Source: UBA6059 sp965227155 (lineage in GTDB: Bacteria > Bacteroidota > Bacteroidia > Cytophagales > Cyclobacteriaceae). From it: a DNA stretch of 64,000 bases. The notes beneath the pieces are model-generated. The model saw nothing but the letters and a program-made list of their open reading frames with translations. It made no database searches and was not told the DNA's origin. A program made the position numbers and the translations under genes. This document shows positions 1-9,305 of the stretch, in pieces. Every line of letters begins with the position of its first letter. The first letter of the stretch is position 1. The DNA is taken from positions 3,224,001 to 3,288,000 of the forward strand of contig OZ245731.1 in the NCBI GenBank assembly GCA_965227155.1. The letters run 5' to 3'.

Positions 1-414
1 GGTTTTCATGTGATCCCTATAGAAAGGGAAAACGGCTCTCCACATACAAACATCAGCATTGCTGGAGAGACATACCGGGCCATCATAGACCTGGGATCTT
101 CGGCCAAGGGTCTCAATGTGCCGGAAGATCACCCGCTGGCTGCACGGTTGCAAAATGCATTTGAGTTTTCTGAAAACATCAGGGATATCTACACTATGGG
201 TGGCTTACAGGAGGTAAAAGAGCTGGAAGGCACCTTACCTTTTGTTTGGCTCAATGGTCTTGTTTTTAAAGAGGTGCCTGTAGATATCCGCAATTCCAGC
301 GACCTCCGTATCGGTATGAACTTCTTCAAGGATTGCGAACTGATCATTGACAATACGTCAGGCGTTTACCAAATCAGGCAAAAAGATACGCTCAGCCTTC
401 TCAATAAAAATTGA
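1..414 (+). CDS. Retropepsin-like aspartyl protease, C-terminal part (partial)
   Basis: The frame is open from the first base of the window, so this is most likely the 3' part of a longer gene; the GTG at 10 is probably not the start. The residues IIDLGSSAKGLNVP resemble the flap and active-site segment (D-x-G-[ST]) of bacterial retropepsin-like aspartic proteases, which in Bacteroidota usually carry one or two such domains and are often exported. The later IGMNFFKDCELIID resembles the domain's second hydrophobic strand, usually written as [IL]G.[DN]-[FL]L. The canonical DTG appears as DLG, so activity is uncertain. The stop is at 412-414 and no terminator was seen before the convergent lipoprotein gene. 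Confidence 0.55.
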   Translation, partial: GFHVIPIERENGSPHTNISIAGETYRAIIDLGSSAKGLNVPEDHPLAARLQNAFEFSENIRDIYTMGGLQEVKELEGTLPFVWLNGLVFKEVPVDIRNSSDLRIGMNFFKDCELIIDNTSGVYQIRQKDTLSLLNKN

Positions 415-461
415 AATAGGAATCATATAAGAGCAGTCTAAATTGTTGATTTAATGCATTT

Positions 462-986
462 TCATTCAAAAGACTGGATCACATCTTCGCAAGTTTCGCT
501 GTAGTTTTCCCACTCCCGGATAACAAGGGTTATCTGATCTTTGGATAGGTCTTCTATAACGATATAATAGATGTAGATGCCTGCAGGAAAGGGTTCCTCA
601 CTCCAAGTGATCAACCATTCTGATGGATCAATCGAGTAAGGTTTATTATCCACTTTAAAAGAGATTGTAGGAGAGCCGGCTTCCACGTCAAATTGCACCC
701 AATTGGTAAAAGTAGATTCACTGGAAATGGAAGCTTGCACCTCATCTCCAAGGGTAAATACGACATCTGTAATGGAGTAGAACGCATCCTGATTTGGAGC
801 TTCCGCAATATTCTGAACTCTTTCTCCCTCGCTTAAAAGGGTGGTAGAGCCCAAAGCAGCAGTGATATTTACTTTGCCCGGTTCAATATTTCCCTGTGGA
901 TTTGCTATGCATAGTTTTTCCACATTTTCATCCGGGCTGCAGGCTAAGACAAGCAAGCAAAACCCAATCGCTGATAAAGATTTCAT
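462..986 (-). CDS. Putative lipoprotein of unknown function
   Basis: The preferred start is the internal ATG at 986 (MKSLSAIGFCLLVLACSP), because it places a short basic N-terminus directly before a hydrophobic stretch and a lipobox (LVLAC). The upstream ATG at 1007 adds seven residues and cannot be excluded. The mature protein of about 155 residues is acidic and looks beta-rich, with no catalytic motif that I recognise. It probably sits in the outer or inner membrane as a lipoprotein. It converges with the partial protease gene at the window start. Confidence 0.7.
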   Translation of the reverse strand: MKSLSAIGFCLLVLACSPDENVEKLCIANPQGNIEPGKVNITAALGSTTLLSEGERVQNIAEAPNQDAFYSITDVVFTLGDEVQASISSESTFTNWVQFDVEAGSPTISFKVDNKPYSIDPSEWLITWSEEPFPAGIYIYYIVIEDLSKDQITLVIREWENYSETCEDVIQSFE

Positions 987-1055
987 AGTTTGATAAATAT
1001 GTCTCAAAGACCCTTAATCATGGTATTTGGTTGGGAATAGTTTTTATCTTCAATC

Positions 1056-1143
1056 AATGCCATTTAGTTAAGCTCAAATTATCCTTCTCATTGAGAGGGT
1101 TAGGGAGAGGAAATAGAAAAAACTCGCTTAACTAAATGGCATT
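1056..1143. repeat. 88-bp MITE-like inverted-repeat element, copy 1
   Basis: Near-perfect terminal inverted repeats of 18 bp: AATGCCATTTAGTTAAGC at the left and its complement GCTTAACTAAATGGCATT at the right. The ~50 bp between them has no coding capacity and contains CTCTCCCTAA-type sequence on the minus strand. The flanks carry a short direct repeat (ATCTTCAAT at 1047-1055 and again just after the element). A second copy of the same length lies at 15881-15968 in the opposite orientation. This is best read as a non-autonomous element; no transposase of this family is in the window. Confidence 0.8.
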
Positions 1144-1295
1144 ACATCTTCAATGATTAATTATAATTGGGAAGAGTCTTTAAAGATGTAATTAGCAATC
1201 AGTTTAGATTAAATAATGCCCGGTTTAAACATAAGACCGGTTAATTGATGGGGATATGCTGATCATTATCATAAGTTTTTCCATTGTATAGGGTC

Positions 1296-1303
1296 TAAAT
1301 TTG
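1296..1303 (+). promoter_or_regulatory. Possible Bacteroidota -7 promoter element for pta-ackA
   Basis: TAAATTTG fits the TAnnTTTG -7 consensus of Bacteroidota sigma-ABfr promoters and lies 24 nt before the ATG at 1328. It overlaps the alternative TTG start at 1301, which argues for the ATG. No convincing -33 TTG is present at the usual spacing, so this is tentative. Confidence 0.35.
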
Positions 1304-1327
1304 CCTCAACACAACGACAACAATTTT

Positions 1328-3427
1328 ATGGCCAATTCTATATATGTAACCACCGCGGAGCCTTATTGCGGTAAATCCCTCGTTTGCCTTGGCATCATGG
1401 ATTATATGCTGAAAAAGACCCTTAGGGTTTCACTTTTCCGTCCGATCATTATTGCAGATGAAGATAACAGGGATAAAAACATCGATCTGATGTTGCAACA
1501 TTTTAACCTGGATCAAACTTACGAGGAATCTTTTGCCTTTCACCGGCATGAAGCGCAGAGGCTGATTTCGCTGGGTAAAACGGATGAGCTGCTCGACCGT
1601 GTGATTCAAAAATTTAAACACCTGGAGCGTAAAAGTGATTTTGTGCTCTGTGAGGGTACAGACTTTCTTACCGAGGGTAGCGCCTTTGAATTTGGTGTTA
1701 ATGTTAGGGTAGCCAAAGAATTGGGTAGCTCAGTATTGATCATCGGCAGGGGCGATCTTGGTCGATCTATTGAAGATATCCTGAGCCCTATACAACTGGC
1801 AATAGAAAGCTTCCATGAGCAGGATTATGATGTAGTGGGTGCTATTATTAACCGCGCGGAGGAGTCCATGCAGCCGCAGCTACTGGAGGCTATGAAAAAG
1901 CAATTGCCATCCAAAAACCTGCTGCACTCTGTGATTCCCAAAAATGAGCTACTAAAAAGCCCTTCGGTAAAGGAAATTCTGGAATACCTCAATGCAGAAT
2001 TATTATTTGGCGAAGACTTGCTGGAGAACCAGGTTTTTCGCTTTTCGGTGGCAGCTATGCAACTGCCTAATTTCCTCAATACCCTTACTGACAGATGCAT
2101 GGTCATTACACCCGGAGACAGAGGGGATATTGCACTGGGTACATTGGAGGCACATCTATCGAAAAATTACCCTAGTATAGCGGGCATTGTTTTGACAGGT
2201 GGTTTGAAACCAGCATCATCCATAATGAAGCTGTTGGATGGACTGCCACACAGTATCCCAATTATGGCTGTGGGTGACAATACTTTTGAAACAGCCAACA
2301 AACTAGCCCATATCAGTACTTATATCAGGCCTGAGAATAAGCTAAAAATTCAGGAAAGCTTACAGCTTTTTGAAAAGTATGTGGACCTTGAGGAATTAGA
2401 AGCCAAAACCACTGCGGTGGTACGAAGAGGCCTCACTCCAAGGATGTTTCAGTACACCCTCACCCAAAAAGCCCGGTCCCAGAAAAAGCACATCGTACTG
2501 CCAGAGGCAGAGGATGAGCGCATATTGAAAGCCGCTGAATTTCTAGTTCACCAGGAAATAGTAAATCTTACCTTATTGGGTGACCCGCAAGAGGTGATCA
2601 AGAATATCAACCGACTGGGCCTTAAGAATCTTGAGCAGAAAGCCTCGATTGTTGACCCGTTAAAGTCTCCAAAATTTGAAGAGTACTCCAGTCGATATTA
2701 TGACTTGCGTAAGCATAAAAACATCAGCCCTGTCATGGCACATGATACCATGAGCGATAAGTCTTATTTTGCTACCATGATGGTTTACATGGGTGATGCA
2801 GATGGGATGGTGTCTGGTGCTGTCAATACCACACAGCATACCATCAGGCCTGCATTGCAGTTTGTGAAAACCCGTCCTGATTTCTCAATTGTGTCATCCA
2901 TTTTCCTGATGTGCCTGGATGACCGGGTACTGGTATATGGAGACTGTGCCATCAATCCTAATCCCAATGCGCAGGAGCTAGCAGAGATTGCAATTGCATC
3001 CGCTGATACGGCACAGGCTTTTGGTGTGGAGCCGAAAGTAGCCATGCTTTCCTACTCCTCCGGACAATCCGGCAAAGGTGCAGATGTGGAAAAGGTAAGG
3101 GAAGCCACTACAATTGTAAAAACCAAGCGGCCCGATCTTAAGATTGAGGGCCCTATTCAATATGATGCTGCTGTTGACTTGCAGGTAGGCTCAAAGAAAA
3201 TCCCGGGCTCAGAGGTGGCTGGCAAAGCTTCCGTATTGATTTTCCCTGACTTAAACACTGGTAACAATACCTACAAGGCTGTTCAACGCGAAACGGGTGC
3301 CGTAGCGATTGGCCCGGTGTTGCAGGGGTTAAACAAGCCTGTGAATGACCTCAGCAGAGGCTGTACTGTCACAGATATCATTAACACCGTCATCATTACC
3401 GCCATTCAGGCACAGGAAACAAAATAG
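1328..3427 (+). CDS. pta: Phosphate acetyltransferase (long form)
   Basis: This enzyme interconverts acetyl-CoA plus phosphate with acetyl phosphate plus CoA. At 699 residues it is the long, Escherichia coli-like form. An N-terminal P-loop domain related to dethiobiotin synthetase (YVTTAEPYCGKSLVCLGI) comes first, followed by a DRTGG-type regulatory domain around residues 210-330 (VITPGDRGDIALG). The catalytic PTA_PTB domain fills the last ~330 residues (HIVLPEAEDERILKAAEF, MVSGAVNTTQHTIRPALQF, SYSSGQSGKGADVEKVREAT, FPDLNTGNNTYKAV). The ATG at 1328 is preferred over the TTG at 1301 because the conserved domain starts immediately after it. The acetate kinase gene follows after 9 nt, so the two are surely an operon. 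Confidence 0.97.
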   Translation: MANSIYVTTAEPYCGKSLVCLGIMDYMLKKTLRVSLFRPIIIADEDNRDKNIDLMLQHFNLDQTYEESFAFHRHEAQRLISLGKTDELLDRVIQKFKHLERKSDFVLCEGTDFLTEGSAFEFGVNVRVAKELGSSVLIIGRGDLGRSIEDILSPIQLAIESFHEQDYDVVGAIINRAEESMQPQLLEAMKKQLPSKNLLHSVIPKNELLKSPSVKEILEYLNAELLFGEDLLENQVFRFSVAAMQLPNFLNTLTDRCMVITPGDRGDIALGTLEAHLSKNYPSIAGIVLTGGLKPASSIMKLLDGLPHSIPIMAVGDNTFETANKLAHISTYIRPENKLKIQESLQLFEKYVDLEELEAKTTAVVRRGLTPRMFQYTLTQKARSQKKHIVLPEAEDERILKAAEFLVHQEIVNLTLLGDPQEVIKNINRLGLKNLEQKASIVDPLKSPKFEEYSSRYYDLRKHKNISPVMAHDTMSDKSYFATMMVYMGDADGMVSGAVNTTQHTIRPALQFVKTRPDFSIVSSIFLMCLDDRVLVYGDCAINPNPNAQELAEIAIASADTAQAFGVEPKVAMLSYSSGQSGKGADVEKVREATTIVKTKRPDLKIEGPIQYDAAVDLQVGSKKIPGSEVAGKASVLIFPDLNTGNNTYKAVQRETGAVAIGPVLQGLNKPVNDLSRGCTVTDIINTVIITAIQAQETK

Positions 3428-3436
3428 CAAGTAAGA

Positions 3437-4636
3437 ATGAAGCAGATTTTAGTGCTCAATGCAGGAAGTTCTTCTATCAAATACCAACTCTTTCGCTTGC
3501 CGGAAGAAAAAGTTCTGGCCAAAGGCCTGGTAGAGCGGATCGGTGAACCGGATAGTGCGATCAAACACGAATACCTGAATACAGAAGACGTATTTGAAGT
3601 ACAGCAAGAAAAAGTGACGCTGCGAGATCATGCCGAAAGCATGCAATTGATCACGAAAAAGCTATCCGAAAATACCAATTCGGCTACCAGTATTGATGCG
3701 GTAGGCCATAGGGTTGTACACGGTGGAGAGCACTTCAACCAACCCGCTGTGATTACAGAGCCGATCCTACAGCAGCTCAAGGATCTTTCTTTTTTGGCGC
3801 CTTTGCATAATCCTGTCAATATTTTGGGTATTGAAGTGGCTACTAGCATGTTTCCCGATATACCACAGGTAGCAGTTTTTGACACAGCCTTTCACCAGTC
3901 CATCCCTGATTTTGCCTATCGGTTTGCCATACCCAAATCATATTATGAAAAACATAGCCTGAGGGTTTATGGCTTCCATGGCACATCGCATGCATTTGTA
4001 GCCAAAAAAGCTGCAGAGCACCTTCAAATTCCCTTTGAGTCTTTCAATGCTATTACGATTCATCTGGGCAACGGCTGTAGCATCACAGCCATTAAAAATG
4101 GACAAAGTGTGGATACATCCATGGGCCTCACGCCGCTGAGTGGCCTGGTTATGGGTACACGTAGTGGAGATATTGATCCATCGCTCATCTTTTTCCTGCA
4201 CAACAATCTCAATATGGATATGGCGGAAATTGATAAACTGCTAAACAAAGGATCGGGATTAAAAGGCCTTACCGGGGATCAGGATGTAAGAACATTATTG
4301 AGCCGCTATGAGGCAGGCGATGAAGAGGCGAAGCTGGCCATTGAAATGTACACTTATCGTATCAAAAAATACCTGGGTGCTTACCTGGCTGCTCTGGGAA
4401 AGACTGATGCGATAGTATTTACCGGTGGTGTCGGAGAAAATAGTCAGTTGATCCGCGAAAAAGTCTGTGATCAGCTGGAATCTCTAGGTGTAGAGCTGGA
4501 AAACAAAGCCAATGAAAAGCCGGCGAAATCTGCCAGAAGCATAAGCACCGATACCAGTAGGGTAAAAGTGATGGTGGTGCCTACCAATGAAGAGCTTGAA
4601 ATCGCCAGGCAGACTTTCGCCGTGATCAGCAGGTAA
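3437..4636 (+). CDS. ackA: Acetate kinase
   Basis: Catalyses acetyl phosphate + ADP to acetate + ATP, and the reverse, in the cytoplasm. The 399 residues match the usual family length. Visible signatures are the N-terminal ASKHA phosphate-1 motif (VLNAGSSSIKYQLF), GHRVVHGG, FHGTSHAFVAKKAAE, the ATP-binding HLGNGCSITAIKNG and GDIDPSLIFFL segments, and VFTGGVGENS near the C-terminus. With pta it forms the acetate overflow or assimilation pathway. The hydrogenase operon begins 140 nt downstream, and a weak TTCAGT/ACTGAA hairpin lies in that gap (about 4673-4690) without a T-run. Confidence 0.98.
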   Translation: MKQILVLNAGSSSIKYQLFRLPEEKVLAKGLVERIGEPDSAIKHEYLNTEDVFEVQQEKVTLRDHAESMQLITKKLSENTNSATSIDAVGHRVVHGGEHFNQPAVITEPILQQLKDLSFLAPLHNPVNILGIEVATSMFPDIPQVAVFDTAFHQSIPDFAYRFAIPKSYYEKHSLRVYGFHGTSHAFVAKKAAEHLQIPFESFNAITIHLGNGCSITAIKNGQSVDTSMGLTPLSGLVMGTRSGDIDPSLIFFLHNNLNMDMAEIDKLLNKGSGLKGLTGDQDVRTLLSRYEAGDEEAKLAIEMYTYRIKKYLGAYLAALGKTDAIVFTGGVGENSQLIREKVCDQLESLGVELENKANEKPAKSARSISTDTSRVKVMVVPTNEELEIARQTFAVISR

Positions 4637-4776
4637 ACTGCACCGGTAAATTTTTAGCTGGGACAGGAATAATTCAGTTGTAGACTGAAATGAATCACCT
4701 CACTTACTTACGATTGTCATAGGACACCATAGTTATATTGTCGACATTCTGAGGCACAATCATCTTTCATTTGAGA

Positions 4777-5910
4777 ATGGATTATGCCGGGGATTCATAT
4801 CGATTGTCAGTTGCTGATCTTGAAAAACTCTTTGACTTTTTTTCAGATGTAGGCTATACCCAAATTGGGTCGGTGGCCAGGGATGGCGCCATCATGCTGG
4901 AAGAGCTTACTGATTTTAATGCCCTGGCACGCGGATATACAGACAAACAGCAACCGGGGAAATATAAATTAGAGAAAACAGGGGCAAAGCGTTTTTTCGA
5001 GTACACTTTAGGCCCACAGTCCTTTAAGCAATTTCTTCATCCACCAAGGCGTAAACTTTGGTCTGCTGAAAAGGCAACCGATACCATAAAACTTACTAAA
5101 GCAGCCGACCCTAAACCCATGGTGTTTTGGGGTGTGCGAAACTGTGATCTTTCGGCTATCCGCATCCTGGACACGGTCTTCTTGAAAGGCAGTTATGTGA
5201 ATGAGTGGTACCAGAAAGCCCGCGAGCAGCTGGTAATCATTGCGGCAAGTTGTCACCGACCGTCAGCAAACTGCTTTTGTATAAGCATGGGAGGCAGCTC
5301 CACACCAGATCATGGATATGACCTGAATTTGGCAGAACTCATGGAAGATGAGATGCCTTATTTTTTGGCAACTTCCGGATCAGAAAGGGCCTCAAACTGG
5401 ATGGTGGAACTGGATGCGCCTTTAGCAAAACCCGAAGAATTAGATAAGGCTAAAAAACAGGCCAAAGAAGCTGAAAAGCAAATGCCTGTGAAAGGAGAAA
5501 TGGCAACAGCACCATCAGTGCTCAAAAGCAGCCTGGAGCATCCGCATTGGAATGAAATAGCCAAAAAATGCCTGAGCTGTGCCAACTGCACTATGGTTTG
5601 TCCTACCTGCTTTTGCAATATCACCGAGGATGTGACTGACCTTACAGGCAATCATACCGAGCGTTGGCTTACCTGGGACAGCTGCTTTAACGGCGATTTT
5701 TCATACATCCATGGAGGCATTATTCGGCAAACTACACAATCCCGCTACAGGCAGTGGATGACACATAAGCTGGCCCATTGGCACGATCAATTTGACAGCT
5801 CCGGCTGTGTGGGTTGTGGGCGGTGTATCACATGGTGCCCTGTAGGTATTGATATTACGGAAGAACTAAAGAAATTTTCTGCTAGTGGCTCTAAGCAAAC
5901 AGCAGATTAG
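4777..5910 (+). CDS. hydB: Group 3b [NiFe]-hydrogenase (sulfhydrogenase) beta subunit, 4Fe-4S electron-transfer protein
   Basis: Related to HydB of archaeal sulfhydrogenases and AsrA of anaerobic sulfite reductase; it carries electrons between the NAD(P)-binding gamma subunit and the catalytic dimer. The 377-residue protein has two C-terminal ferredoxin-type cluster motifs: CLSCANCTMVCPTC from residue 265 and CVGCGRCITWCPVG from residue 344. The WGVRNCDLSAIRILD segment is typical of the family's N-terminal half. The ATG at 4777 is chosen over the TTG six bases upstream. It is the first gene of an operon in which later genes overlap, and it ends 13 nt before the cNMP-binding gene. Confidence 0.9.
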   Translation: MDYAGDSYRLSVADLEKLFDFFSDVGYTQIGSVARDGAIMLEELTDFNALARGYTDKQQPGKYKLEKTGAKRFFEYTLGPQSFKQFLHPPRRKLWSAEKATDTIKLTKAADPKPMVFWGVRNCDLSAIRILDTVFLKGSYVNEWYQKAREQLVIIAASCHRPSANCFCISMGGSSTPDHGYDLNLAELMEDEMPYFLATSGSERASNWMVELDAPLAKPEELDKAKKQAKEAEKQMPVKGEMATAPSVLKSSLEHPHWNEIAKKCLSCANCTMVCPTCFCNITEDVTDLTGNHTERWLTWDSCFNGDFSYIHGGIIRQTTQSRYRQWMTHKLAHWHDQFDSSGCVGCGRCITWCPVGIDITEELKKFSASGSKQTAD

Positions 5911-5923
5911 AAAAACTATAGCC

Positions 5924-6382
5924 ATGAAATCAAAAAACATCAAGGATCTATTGCAGGAGCTGGAATTCTTCGATGGCATATCAGAAGAAAAACTGGAGTT
6001 CCTGGCGGGTTGTGGACAAAACATGCATTTTTCGCCCAATCAATATATGGGTAGGGAAAATGAAATTATTCAACACCTCTATGTGATCAAAAAAGGTCAG
6101 GTGGCGCTTGAAATCAATCACCCCATCAAAGGGGCAATGATGATGAGCACCCTGGGCGAGGGAGAAATTGTAGGCTTCAACTGGATCATTCCGCCATATA
6201 AATATCGTGCGAATGCCAAAGCGATGGTAGAAACCTCGGTAGTAGCACTGGATGCGGCCTGTGTCCGAAGAAAATGTGAAGAAGATCACCACCTGGGCTA
6301 TCTGCTTATGAAGCGATCAGCAGCAGTAGCCAATGCAAGATTGGTAGAAACCCGAATGCAAATGTTGGATGTATACCATTGA
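5924..6382 (+). CDS. Cyclic-nucleotide-binding (Crp-like) domain protein of the hydrogenase operon
   Basis: A 152-residue protein consisting essentially of one cNMP-binding beta-barrel (LYVIKKGQVALEINHP, TLGEGEIVGFNWIIPPYKYR, AMVETSVVALDAA) with no C-terminal helix-turn-helix. It is therefore probably a ligand or redox sensor, or an accessory subunit, rather than a transcription factor. The internal ATG at 5924 is chosen because the upstream ORF extension overlaps the preceding stop and is not conserved-looking. The 3' end overlaps the gamma subunit by 14 nt, indicating translational coupling. Such single-domain proteins are known next to bacterial group 3b hydrogenases. Confidence 0.8.
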   Translation: MKSKNIKDLLQELEFFDGISEEKLEFLAGCGQNMHFSPNQYMGRENEIIQHLYVIKKGQVALEINHPIKGAMMMSTLGEGEIVGFNWIIPPYKYRANAKAMVETSVVALDAACVRRKCEEDHHLGYLLMKRSAAVANARLVETRMQMLDVYH

Positions 6383-7241
6383 TCAGCAAGATATTGATAC
6401 CCATGCATATAGCCCTTCAGGTGAATGGGAGCCGATACCCTATCTGGTGAAGGATAAGATATATGAAAATGAGAGGCTTATCTCCCTGGTATTGGAGCCT
6501 GCCGGAGAAAAGACCATAGCACCGATTTTACCGGGCCAGTTTAATATGCTCTATGTCTTTGGTGTTGGAGAGATTCCTATCTCTGTCAGCAGTGTAGAGG
6601 AGGCACATCCAATCATTGTTCATACCACTCAGGCAGTAGGCCCTATTTCTATGGCCATTTGCAAGCTAGAGCCCGGTGACCTGTTGGGTGTGCGTGGCCC
6701 TTACGGTACGCAATGGCCCATCAAGGAAGCTTTTTATAAAGATGTGCTCATTATTGCCGGAGGAGTAGGCCTTTGTCCCCTCAGGCCTGTAATTGAGCGG
6801 TTTCTACAGCAAAGAAAGAAAATCGGTAATCTCAATGTACTTTATGGTGCACGAGATCCGGAGAGTATCATTTTTCACAATGACATCATCTCCTGGCAGT
6901 CTGATCCTCATACCAATTTTCAGGTGACAGTAGATCATGCTTTCTCCAAATGGCATGGACATGTGGGTGTTGTAACCCGCCTCATCAATAGGGCCAGGTT
7001 TGAGCCAACCAACACACTGGTTTACGTATGCGGGCCGGAGGTGATGATGCGCTTTGCGATTTTCGCCTGCCAGCAGGCCGGCATTCCCGATCCTGCGATT
7101 TATTGTTCGATGGAGCGCAATATGAAATGTGGGTTTGGACTATGCGGTCATTGCCAATACGGGCCTCATTTTGTGTGCAAAGACGGAGCAGTTTTCAATT
7201 ATGAACAAGTGAAACCTTACCTAAACATTCAGGACCTATGA
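6369..7241 (+). CDS. hydG: Group 3b hydrogenase gamma subunit, FAD/NAD(P)-binding diaphorase
   Basis: A ferredoxin-NADP reductase-type flavoprotein of the HydG/AsrB/PyrK group. It transfers hydride between NAD(P)H and the iron-sulfur chain. Motifs in order: a FAD-binding barrel (PGQFNMLYVFGVGEIPIS, GVRGPYGTQWP), the NAD(P) dinucleotide fold (IIAGGVGLCPLRPVI, VLYGARDPESI, VYVCGPEVMMRF), and a C-terminal four-cysteine [2Fe-2S] site (MKCGFGLCGHCQYGPHFVC). The 290 residues are the expected length. It overlaps its neighbours at both ends, by 14 nt upstream and 4 nt (ATGA) downstream. Confidence 0.92.
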   Translation: MYTIDQQDIDTHAYSPSGEWEPIPYLVKDKIYENERLISLVLEPAGEKTIAPILPGQFNMLYVFGVGEIPISVSSVEEAHPIIVHTTQAVGPISMAICKLEPGDLLGVRGPYGTQWPIKEAFYKDVLIIAGGVGLCPLRPVIERFLQQRKKIGNLNVLYGARDPESIIFHNDIISWQSDPHTNFQVTVDHAFSKWHGHVGVVTRLINRARFEPTNTLVYVCGPEVMMRFAIFACQQAGIPDPAIYCSMERNMKCGFGLCGHCQYGPHFVCKDGAVFNYEQVKPYLNIQDL

Positions 7242-8011
7242 AAGCTGACAAAAAGAAATTGGCTGTTTGGAAGTTTGCCTCCTGCGATGGCTGTCAGCTG
7301 AGTATCCTGGACTGTGAGGATGAATTGCTGGCGATTGCAGAAGCCATCACGATAGCATATTTCCCGGAAGCTACCAAAACGGTCGTTGAAGGGCCTTATG
7401 ATATCTCGTTGATCGAGGGATCGGTAACTACACCTTCCGATGCAATGCAGCTTTTGAGGATTAGAAAAAACTCCAATCTGGTGATCAGCATTGGTGCGTG
7501 TGCCACTGCCGGCGGCATCCAGGCCCTAAGAAATTATACCAGGGTGGCCGGCTATGTGCAGCAGGTGTATGCCCATCCCGAATACATACAGACCCTTGAG
7601 ACTTCTACACCGATCAGTGATCATATAAAAGTGGATTTTGAGCTGAGGGGCTGCCCCATCAATAAATACCAATTGCTAGAGGTGCTGTCTTCGTTTTTGG
7701 TAGGCAAAAGGCCCAATACACCATCGCACAGTGTCTGCAATGAATGTAAAAAATCTGGGAACGTCTGTGTGTTGGTAGCTAGTGGCACGCCATGTCTTGG
7801 GCCGGTTACACAGGCCGGATGCCAGGCCCTTTGCCCGCGCTATTACCGGGGGTGCTTTGGCTGCTATGGCCCAAAGGAAAACCCCAATACCGCTTCATTG
7901 GCCTCTTATTTAGCACATTCAGGCCTTGCCAGTGATGAGATTATGCGACTTTTCAGGAGCTTTAATAGTGCCGCAGAATCATTCGAAAAAGAAAGCCGAA
8001 ATTATGAGTAA
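7238..8011 (+). CDS. hydD: Group 3b [NiFe]-hydrogenase small (delta) subunit
   Basis: The small subunit carries the electron relay next to the NiFe site. Visible proximal-cluster ligands are FASCDGCQLSILDC near the N-terminus, GACATAGGIQALRN and ELRGCPINKYQLLE. Additional cysteines in CNECKKSGNVC and in ALCPRYYRGCFGCYGP are the likely ligands of further 4Fe-4S clusters. At 257 residues it fits soluble group 3 small subunits: no twin-arginine signal and no C-terminal membrane anchor, so the enzyme is cytoplasmic. It overlaps hydG by 4 nt and the large-subunit gene by 8 nt. Confidence 0.93.
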   Translation: MKADKKKLAVWKFASCDGCQLSILDCEDELLAIAEAITIAYFPEATKTVVEGPYDISLIEGSVTTPSDAMQLLRIRKNSNLVISIGACATAGGIQALRNYTRVAGYVQQVYAHPEYIQTLETSTPISDHIKVDFELRGCPINKYQLLEVLSSFLVGKRPNTPSHSVCNECKKSGNVCVLVASGTPCLGPVTQAGCQALCPRYYRGCFGCYGPKENPNTASLASYLAHSGLASDEIMRLFRSFNSAAESFEKESRNYE

Positions 8012-9305
8012 CGATAAGAAAACCAGGACCATCAAGCTCGATTACATAGCCCGCGTAGAAGGGGAGGGCTCATTTTATGTGAAGGTAAATGAGGGTAAAG
8101 TGGAGGCCTCACAGCTCAAAATTTTTGAGCCGCCACGCTTTTTTGAAGGGTTGCTCAAGGGAAGGTCTTTTCGTGAAGCGCCTGATATTACAGCCCGAAT
8201 CTGCGGTATCTGTCCTGTTGCTTATCAAATGAGTTCTGTACATGCTATGGAAAAGATTTGTGGCTTTACGCCTCATCCCACTGTAGATTCGCTTAGGCGA
8301 TTATTGTACTGCGGCGAATGGATAGAGAGCCATGCTTTACACACTTTTATGCTCCATGTACCTGATTTTTTGGGGTATCCCGATGCAATTGCCATGGCCA
8401 GCGATCATAAAGACTGGGTAGTAAAAGCGCTTCAATTGAAAAAAGCCGGTAATGATATAGTCAATACCCTTGGCGGAAGGGAAATTCACCCGATCAATGT
8501 AAAAGTGGGCGGCTTTTATCGCTATCCTCAGAAGCGAGTATTGGAGCAACTACTTGCACCGCTGGAGGCAGCGAAAGCCATAGCACAGCATGCGGCCAAA
8601 TGGATGGCTACATTGGATTTTCCTGAATTCAATTTCGATTATGAGTTTGTGAGCCTCACACACCCGGAGGAATACCCCATGAACAGGGGCAGATTGATTT
8701 CTAGCAAGGGCCTGGATATTAGGGTGGAAGATTATGAAGCCCATTTTGAAGAGGAACATGTGCCTTACAGCACTACATTGCATACCAACCTTGATGGTGA
8801 AAAAATCATATTTACCGGGCCATTGGCGCGATTCAATTTGAATTACGATAAGCTCTCTGATTCAGCTAAAGCATTAGCGGAAGAAATAGGCTTAAAACCT
8901 GGCTGTACCAATCCATTCAAAAGTCTGCTGGTGCGTATGCTCGAAAGCTACTATGCCTGTGAGGAGGCCATGCGAATCATTAGTAGCTATGAATACCCGT
9001 TTGAAATTCAAGATCAGGTAATGCCGGCAGCTGGTATGGGAGAAGCTGTTACAGAAGCACCCAGGGGTATTCTGTTTCATCGATACACCCTCGATGATCA
9101 GGGGATCATTCAAAATACCCGAATTGTTGCGCCCACCAGCCATAACCAAAAGGTAATGGAGCTGGATTTGCGAGGGATTGTGGAACAGAATATTGGCCTG
9201 GATGATGCCGCCCTTGGTGAGTTGTGTGAGACTTCCGTGCGTAATTATGATCCCTGCATCTCCTGCTCAACCCATTTTTTGAAGGTAAATATTGATCGTG
9301 GATAA
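8004..9305 (+). CDS. hydA: Group 3b [NiFe]-hydrogenase large (alpha) catalytic subunit
   Basis: The catalytic subunit holds the NiFe(CN)2CO centre. The N-terminal L1 motif RICGICPVAYQMSSVH carries C67 and C70, and the C-terminal L2 motif DPCISCSTH carries C418 and C421, so all four metal-ligand cysteines are present. The ATG at 8004 is chosen because the conserved N-terminus (IKLDYIARVEGEGSFYVKV) follows it directly; the longer ORF lies inside hydD. The 433-residue protein ends only nine residues after H424 of the L2 motif, so any peptide removed on maturation is short. The maturation protease gene overlaps the 3' end. The Hyp assembly genes are not in the window. Confidence 0.95.
   Translation: MSNDKKTRTIKLDYIARVEGEGSFYVKVNEGKVEASQLKIFEPPRFFEGLLKGRSFREAPDITARICGICPVAYQMSSVHAMEKICGFTPHPTVDSLRRLLYCGEWIESHALHTFMLHVPDFLGYPDAIAMASDHKDWVVKALQLKKAGNDIVNTLGGREIHPINVKVGGFYRYPQKRVLEQLLAPLEAAKAIAQHAAKWMATLDFPEFNFDYEFVSLTHPEEYPMNRGRLISSKGLDIRVEDYEAHFEEEHVPYSTTLHTNLDGEKIIFTGPLARFNLNYDKLSDSAKALAEEIGLKPGCTNPFKSLLVRMLESYYACEEAMRIISSYEYPFEIQDQVMPAAGMGEAVTEAPRGILFHRYTLDDQGIIQNTRIVAPTSHNQKVMELDLRGIVEQNIGLDDAALGELCETSVRNYDPCISCSTHFLKVNIDRG

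Noticed and set aside
4670..4695. TTCAGT-TGTAG-ACTGAA hairpin after ackA as a terminator
   Set aside because: The stem is only 6 bp, AT-rich and lacks a following T-run.
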